Shown here one piece after another: positions 61,331-64,000 of a DNA stretch of 64,000 nt (position 1 is the first letter of the stretch; each line of letters starts with the position of its first letter). Below the pieces are notes generated by a model. The model was given only the letters and a program-made list of their open reading frames with translations, was not told where the DNA came from and searched no databases. Source of the DNA: Pseudomonas koreensis (lineage in GTDB: Bacteria; Pseudomonadota; Gammaproteobacteria; Pseudomonadales; Pseudomonadaceae); the NCBI RefSeq assembly GCF_012986595.1, contig NZ_JAAQYM010000008.1, positions 124,001-188,000 on the forward strand, in the 5' to 3' direction. A program made the translations under genes and the position numbers.

Positions 61331-61357
61331 CAATCACGATTTCTGCAGGCGCTCCGC

Positions 61358-62269
61358 ATGGCTTCCACTGCTCCCTACAAACTCTTCAATGTGGTTCTGC
61401 ACCGCAAGACCCTGGTAAGCCCGCACATGATGCGGATCACGCTCGCCGACCCTTCGATCAGTGACATGGCAACCTGGGCGCCGGACCAGCGCGTCAAACT
61501 GTTTTTCCCTGCCGAAGATGGATCTCCCGCAAGGCTCGCGCAGGAAGAGGGGTGGTACGCGCGTTTTCGCTCGATGCTTGCAAGTCGTCGACCGGCTATG
61601 CGTACTTACACCATTCGTCATCTGCGTGCCGAGCAAGGCGAGGTCGATATCGATTTTGTCCTGCATGGCGAGACCGGTCCCGCCTCGCGCTGGGCGCTGC
61701 ATGCGCAGCCGGGTGCCTCGATGCAGATACTTGCTCCCGACCGCGGTTTTTCCGCGCAGGACGCCGGCGGCTTCGAATGGAAACCGCCGCAGGTGCTCAA
61801 GCAGGTGTTGCTGGTGGCCGATGCCACGGCTTTGCCGGCGGCCATGGGCATTCTCGAAGCGTTGGCCGCCATGGCCGAACCACCCCAGACTCAGGCGTAC
61901 TTTGAAGTCGACAGCGCGGCAGACATGCTCTCGGTGCCGGACTGGCCCGGGTTGTCGGTGCAGTGGCTGGTTCGCGATCAGGTGCCTGCAACAGTGGCTG
62001 GAACGCTGATGGTGCAGGCGGTGCAGCAGGCCTTCTTGCCGGCCGATGAGCCATCAGTCGCTCAGGCTACGGAACTGGCTGAGGTCGATATCGACAAAGA
62101 CATTCTTTGGGAGATCGCCAATACCGCCCCAGAAGGATTCTATGGCTGGATTGCCGGAGAAAGCGCCGCGGTCATGCGACTGCGCAAGCACCTGATCAAG
62201 GCGTGCGGTATCCCGCGCGAGTCGCTCAACCTGATGGGGTACTGGCGCTACAACAAGGCGGGCAGCTAG
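61358..62269 (+). CDS. Siderophore-interacting protein (SIP/ViuB family ferric reductase)
   Basis: A 303-residue flavin reductase-like protein. The FAD motif R-x-Y-T is in MRTYTIRHLR (near residue 82), VDIDFVLHGETGPASRWA is the conserved His/Ser-W region of ViuB proteins, and LLVADATALPAAMGIL starts the NAD(P)H domain. The C-terminal YGWIAGESAAVMRLRKHLI and LMGYWRYNKAG are family hallmarks. It would reduce and release iron from ferric siderophores in the cytoplasm. No Fur box is obvious; an unassigned palindrome lies upstream. The ATG at 61358 is the first that leaves a clean N-terminus. Confidence 0.93.
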   Translation: MASTAPYKLFNVVLHRKTLVSPHMMRITLADPSISDMATWAPDQRVKLFFPAEDGSPARLAQEEGWYARFRSMLASRRPAMRTYTIRHLRAEQGEVDIDFVLHGETGPASRWALHAQPGASMQILAPDRGFSAQDAGGFEWKPPQVLKQVLLVADATALPAAMGILEALAAMAEPPQTQAYFEVDSAADMLSVPDWPGLSVQWLVRDQVPATVAGTLMVQAVQQAFLPADEPSVAQATELAEVDIDKDILWEIANTAPEGFYGWIAGESAAVMRLRKHLIKACGIPRESLNLMGYWRYNKAGS

Positions 62270-62273
62270 GCAC

Positions 62274-62312
62274 AAAAAAAGGCCTCGAACTTTACGTTCG
62301 AGGCCTTTTTTG
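62274..62312. terminator. Bidirectional terminator
   Basis: AAAAAAAGGCCTCGAAC pairs with GTTCGAGGCCTTTTTT around TTTAC, between two convergent genes. Confidence 0.93.
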
Positions 62313-62320
62313 CTGGAGGA

Positions 62321-63010
62321 TTAGCCGCAGGCTTTCAGGTTCACCGGGCCGACAAATTCATTGCCGCGTCCCATCACGCACGCCACGCTCTGGTTGCGCT
62401 GGCGCTCCCAGTCTTGCACCGGGTACGTCTTGTCCCACGCTTCATACAGCTGGCGATCCTGTTTCGACAGGCGCAAGCCGTATTGCTTGCTCATGTAGAA
62501 ATAGGTGCGCGCGATCATGCCGCGAATCGACGGGCGGGGCATGACCTTCTTGGCCTTGAAATCGACCTGGGTCAGGCAGGATCCGTACTGGCCGGATTGC
62601 ACCGGCAGCCAACCGTAACTGAAGTTGCTGCGATCACCATTGACCTCGCCAATGCTCGGCACGAGGTTGTGCAGGTCGGCTTCGGCTTTCTGATAGCTCG
62701 GGTCATAGCGAGTGCAGTTCTTGCGCCCGCCCGACTGCCAGCATTGACGCTGATGGCCGAACTCCCACGCCGGCACGATGTGCTCCCACTCGATGCGCGA
62801 AGCACGCTTGGCGTTTTTACGCGGCACATAACCGCAGGCCTTCAGGTCCACCTTGTTGCCGGTGTATTTGCACCCACAGTAAAACTCGGTGGACTGTGGC
62901 GCGTACAGTTTCCAGGCGACCTTCTTGGCTTCGGAAAACGTGCGGGGCGCGCCGGCCTGGGCACCAAAAGCAATGAACAGCAACAGCAAAGCAAAACAGC
63001 GGACACTCAT
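62321..63010 (-). CDS. endA: Periplasmic endonuclease I
   Basis: A 229-residue nuclease with a signal peptide (MSVRCFALLLLFIAFGAQA). The beta-beta-alpha-metal motif is RIEWEHIVPAWEFG, with the metal Asn in DLHNLVPSIGEVNGDRSN. Eight cysteines (CGCKY, KACGY, QCWQ, NCTRY, SCLTQ, ACVMG, KACG) imply disulfides, as in Vibrio and Aeromonas periplasmic nucleases. It degrades external DNA. It sits five bases downstream of the SOS-controlled DUF1654 gene on the same strand, so it may share its LexA-regulated promoter. Confidence 0.93.
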   Translation of the reverse strand: MSVRCFALLLLFIAFGAQAGAPRTFSEAKKVAWKLYAPQSTEFYCGCKYTGNKVDLKACGYVPRKNAKRASRIEWEHIVPAWEFGHQRQCWQSGGRKNCTRYDPSYQKAEADLHNLVPSIGEVNGDRSNFSYGWLPVQSGQYGSCLTQVDFKAKKVMPRPSIRGMIARTYFYMSKQYGLRLSKQDRQLYEAWDKTYPVQDWERQRNQSVACVMGRGNEFVGPVNLKACG

Positions 63011-63014
63011 TGAA

Positions 63015-63254
63015 TCAATCTTCCTTCGGCACAACCCAAAAAATCTGCACGCCACCATCGTCGCGATAGGCGAGTGTGACGTTGTCGTTCTCGTCGATTT
63101 CCTCGAGCAGTTGCTCCCAGGCATCCATCGGCTCGTCCGGCAAACGGAAGATCAATGCGGCTTTGGCTTTTTGTGCGGTGGGAGAATTGATGATTTTCTG
63201 AACGCGCATACCCATGCGTTCGTAAGCGTCAGGAGCATCAGGAGAGGTGGCCAC
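63015..63254 (-). CDS. DUF1654 protein, SOS-regulated
   Basis: A 79-residue protein of the Pseudomonas DUF1654 family (SPDAPDAYERMGMRVQKIINSPTAQK is the conserved core). The function is unknown; family members are often LexA-controlled. The start is best placed at a GTG at 63254 because AAGGA stands seven bases upstream; the frame extends to 63305 but that would read through the LexA box. The C-terminal DENDNVTLAYRDDGGVQIFW is strand-rich. It is followed by endA on the same strand after four bases. Confidence 0.85.
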   Translation of the reverse strand: MATSPDAPDAYERMGMRVQKIINSPTAQKAKAALIFRLPDEPMDAWEQLLEEIDENDNVTLAYRDDGGVQIFWVVPKED

Positions 63255-63272
63255 GAGGTTATCCTTATTAAG

Positions 63273-63288
63273 CTGTACGTGCATACAG
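63273..63288 (-). promoter_or_regulatory. LexA (SOS) box
   Basis: CTGTACGTGCATACAG: the CTGT-N8-ACAG core is exact. On the minus strand it overlaps a promoter-like TTGCGA-17-TACTGT whose -10 is at 63285-63290, so LexA would block it. It stands 18 bases before the DUF1654 start. Confidence 0.88.
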
Positions 63289-63417
63289 TATTTAACTGTA
63301 GGCATTTTCGCAACTGCTTAAAATTCAAGAAAATCCTCTGACAGCGCTTTTCCGGTTTTGGTGTAAGTCGGGTCGATTATTTTGTGCGAAATTGCCGCGT
63401 AGAACGTAGGTGCTGAC

Positions 63418-63482
63418 ACCACTCGCCGTGCGGCGAGTGGTGAGCAAGTTGCCCGACCCGGAAAGGGTCAGGCGAGGGGCAA
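63418..63482 (-). terminator. Two stacked hairpins after the asparaginase gene
   Basis: ACCACTCGCC-GTGC-GGCGAGTGGT (63418-63441) is a perfect 10-pair hairpin, and TTGCCC.GACCC...GGGTC...GGGCAA (63449-63482) folds just before it. Neither has a T tract; they may stabilise the 3' end or act as a Rho-dependent stop. Confidence 0.5.
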
Positions 63483-64000
63483 TCAGTATTCCCAGAACAT
63501 CCGTTGCAGCTCTTTACTGTCGTTGGTTTTGGTCAGGGCTACCATGGCCAGGATGCGGGCTTTTTGCGGGTTCAGGTCGTGAGCGACAACCCAGTCGTAC
63601 TTGTCGTCAGGCTGTTCAGCGTTACGCAGGACGAAACCGCCGGCGTTGACGTGGGACGAGCGGATGATCTGCACGCCATCTTTACGCAGGGCCTGCAGGG
63701 ATGGCACAACGCGCGAAGACACCGAGCCATTGCCGGTACCGGCGTGGATGATGGCTTTGGCGCCGGCTTGGGCCAGTGCCTTGTAGGCGGTGTCGTCGAC
63801 GTTGCCGTAGGAGTAGGCGATTTCTACGTCAGGCAGGCTCTTGATGTTCTTGATGTCGAATTCCGAATCCATGGTGTGACGCTTGGCGGGCAGGCGGAAC
63901 CAGTAGGATTTGCCTTCAACCACCATGCCCAGCGGACCCCAAGGGCTTTTGAACGCCTCGGTCTTGATGTTGATCATCTTGCTGACGTCGCGGCCGGACT
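63483..64000 (-). CDS. ansB: Periplasmic glutaminase-asparaginase, C-terminal part
   Basis: The last 172 codons or so of a type II asparaginase; the start is beyond the window. SGRDVSKMINIKTEAFKSPWGPLGMVVEGK, the QAGAKAIIHAGTGNGSVSSRVVPSL loop and VNAGGFVLRNAEQPDDKYDWVVAHDLNPQKARIL match Pseudomonas glutaminase-asparaginase, which deamidates both Gln and Asn in the periplasm and is usually induced by acidic amino acids. The catalytic Thr residues lie in the part outside the window. The protein ends FWEY, as in its homologues. Confidence 0.92.
   Translation of the reverse strand, partial: SGRDVSKMINIKTEAFKSPWGPLGMVVEGKSYWFRLPAKRHTMDSEFDIKNIKSLPDVEIAYSYGNVDDTAYKALAQAGAKAIIHAGTGNGSVSSRVVPSLQALRKDGVQIIRSSHVNAGGFVLRNAEQPDDKYDWVVAHDLNPQKARILAMVALTKTNDSKELQRMFWEY

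Overview
The window reads as chromosome of a Pseudomonas of the P. fluorescens complex. The evidence is the gene order leuC-leuD-leuB-asd-usg-fimV-truA-trpF-accD-folC-dedD-cvpA-purF-metZ, which is the standard Pseudomonas arrangement, together with an RsmE-type regulator, a DUF1654 gene, high GC content and many Pseudomonas-style REP doublets (GTGGGAGCGAGCCTGCTCGCGA and GTAGGAGCTGCCGAAGGCTG types).

Layout. 1-11.7 kb: the end of a chemoreceptor, an EAL protein, small lipoproteins, a PheC-like periplasmic protein, a T2 ribonuclease, an AT-richer type VI secretion cargo cassette (PAAR protein, GxSxG lipase, lipoprotein) at 4.0-5.8 kb, a membrane diguanylate cyclase, exonuclease III, arylamine N-acetyltransferase and a purine permease. 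11.9-25.3 kb: tRNA-Asn, aromatic aminotransferase, uvrB, an EmrAB-type efflux pair, gltX, a duplicated tRNA-Ala/tRNA-Glu block, a TetR-hydrolase-thioesterase cluster behind a perfect inverted repeat, dusC, and ibpA with a sigma-32 promoter and a ROSE-type RNA thermometer. 25.4-29.6 kb: a five-PAS GGDEF-EAL protein and a LysR regulator divergent from leuC. 29.7-48.3 kb: the long housekeeping run for leucine, aspartate-family, tryptophan, fatty-acid, folate, purine and methionine synthesis, plus fimV and truA.

48.4-56.5 kb: tRNA-Val/Asp/Asp, a Tat-exported molybdenum hydroxylase operon (Mo subunit, 2Fe-2S subunit, triheme cytochrome c, XdhC-type maturation factor), a PuuB/DadA-like oxidase, and tRNA-Val(GAC). 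56.5-59.6 kb is an accessory stretch beside that tRNA: an orphan Rap1a/Tai-type immunity-like protein, then prophage debris (3' half of an integrase, nested Rz/Rz1 spanin genes broken by one extra base, a SRAP/YedK fragment with a nonsense codon), then an FAD monooxygenase. 59.8-64 kb: DUF2214 membrane protein, rsmE, a SPOR lipoprotein, a siderophore-interacting ferric reductase, endonuclease I, an SOS-box-controlled DUF1654 gene and the 3' part of a periplasmic glutaminase-asparaginase.

The least ordinary parts are the PAAR-lipase-lipoprotein cassette (a likely antibacterial effector/immunity pair), the prophage scar in which one inserted base disables two overlapping lysis genes, the orphan Tai-like gene, and several well-defined but unassigned regulatory palindromes. 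No CRISPR array, complete insertion sequence or rRNA operon was seen. All family assignments are from reading motifs; no database search was run.
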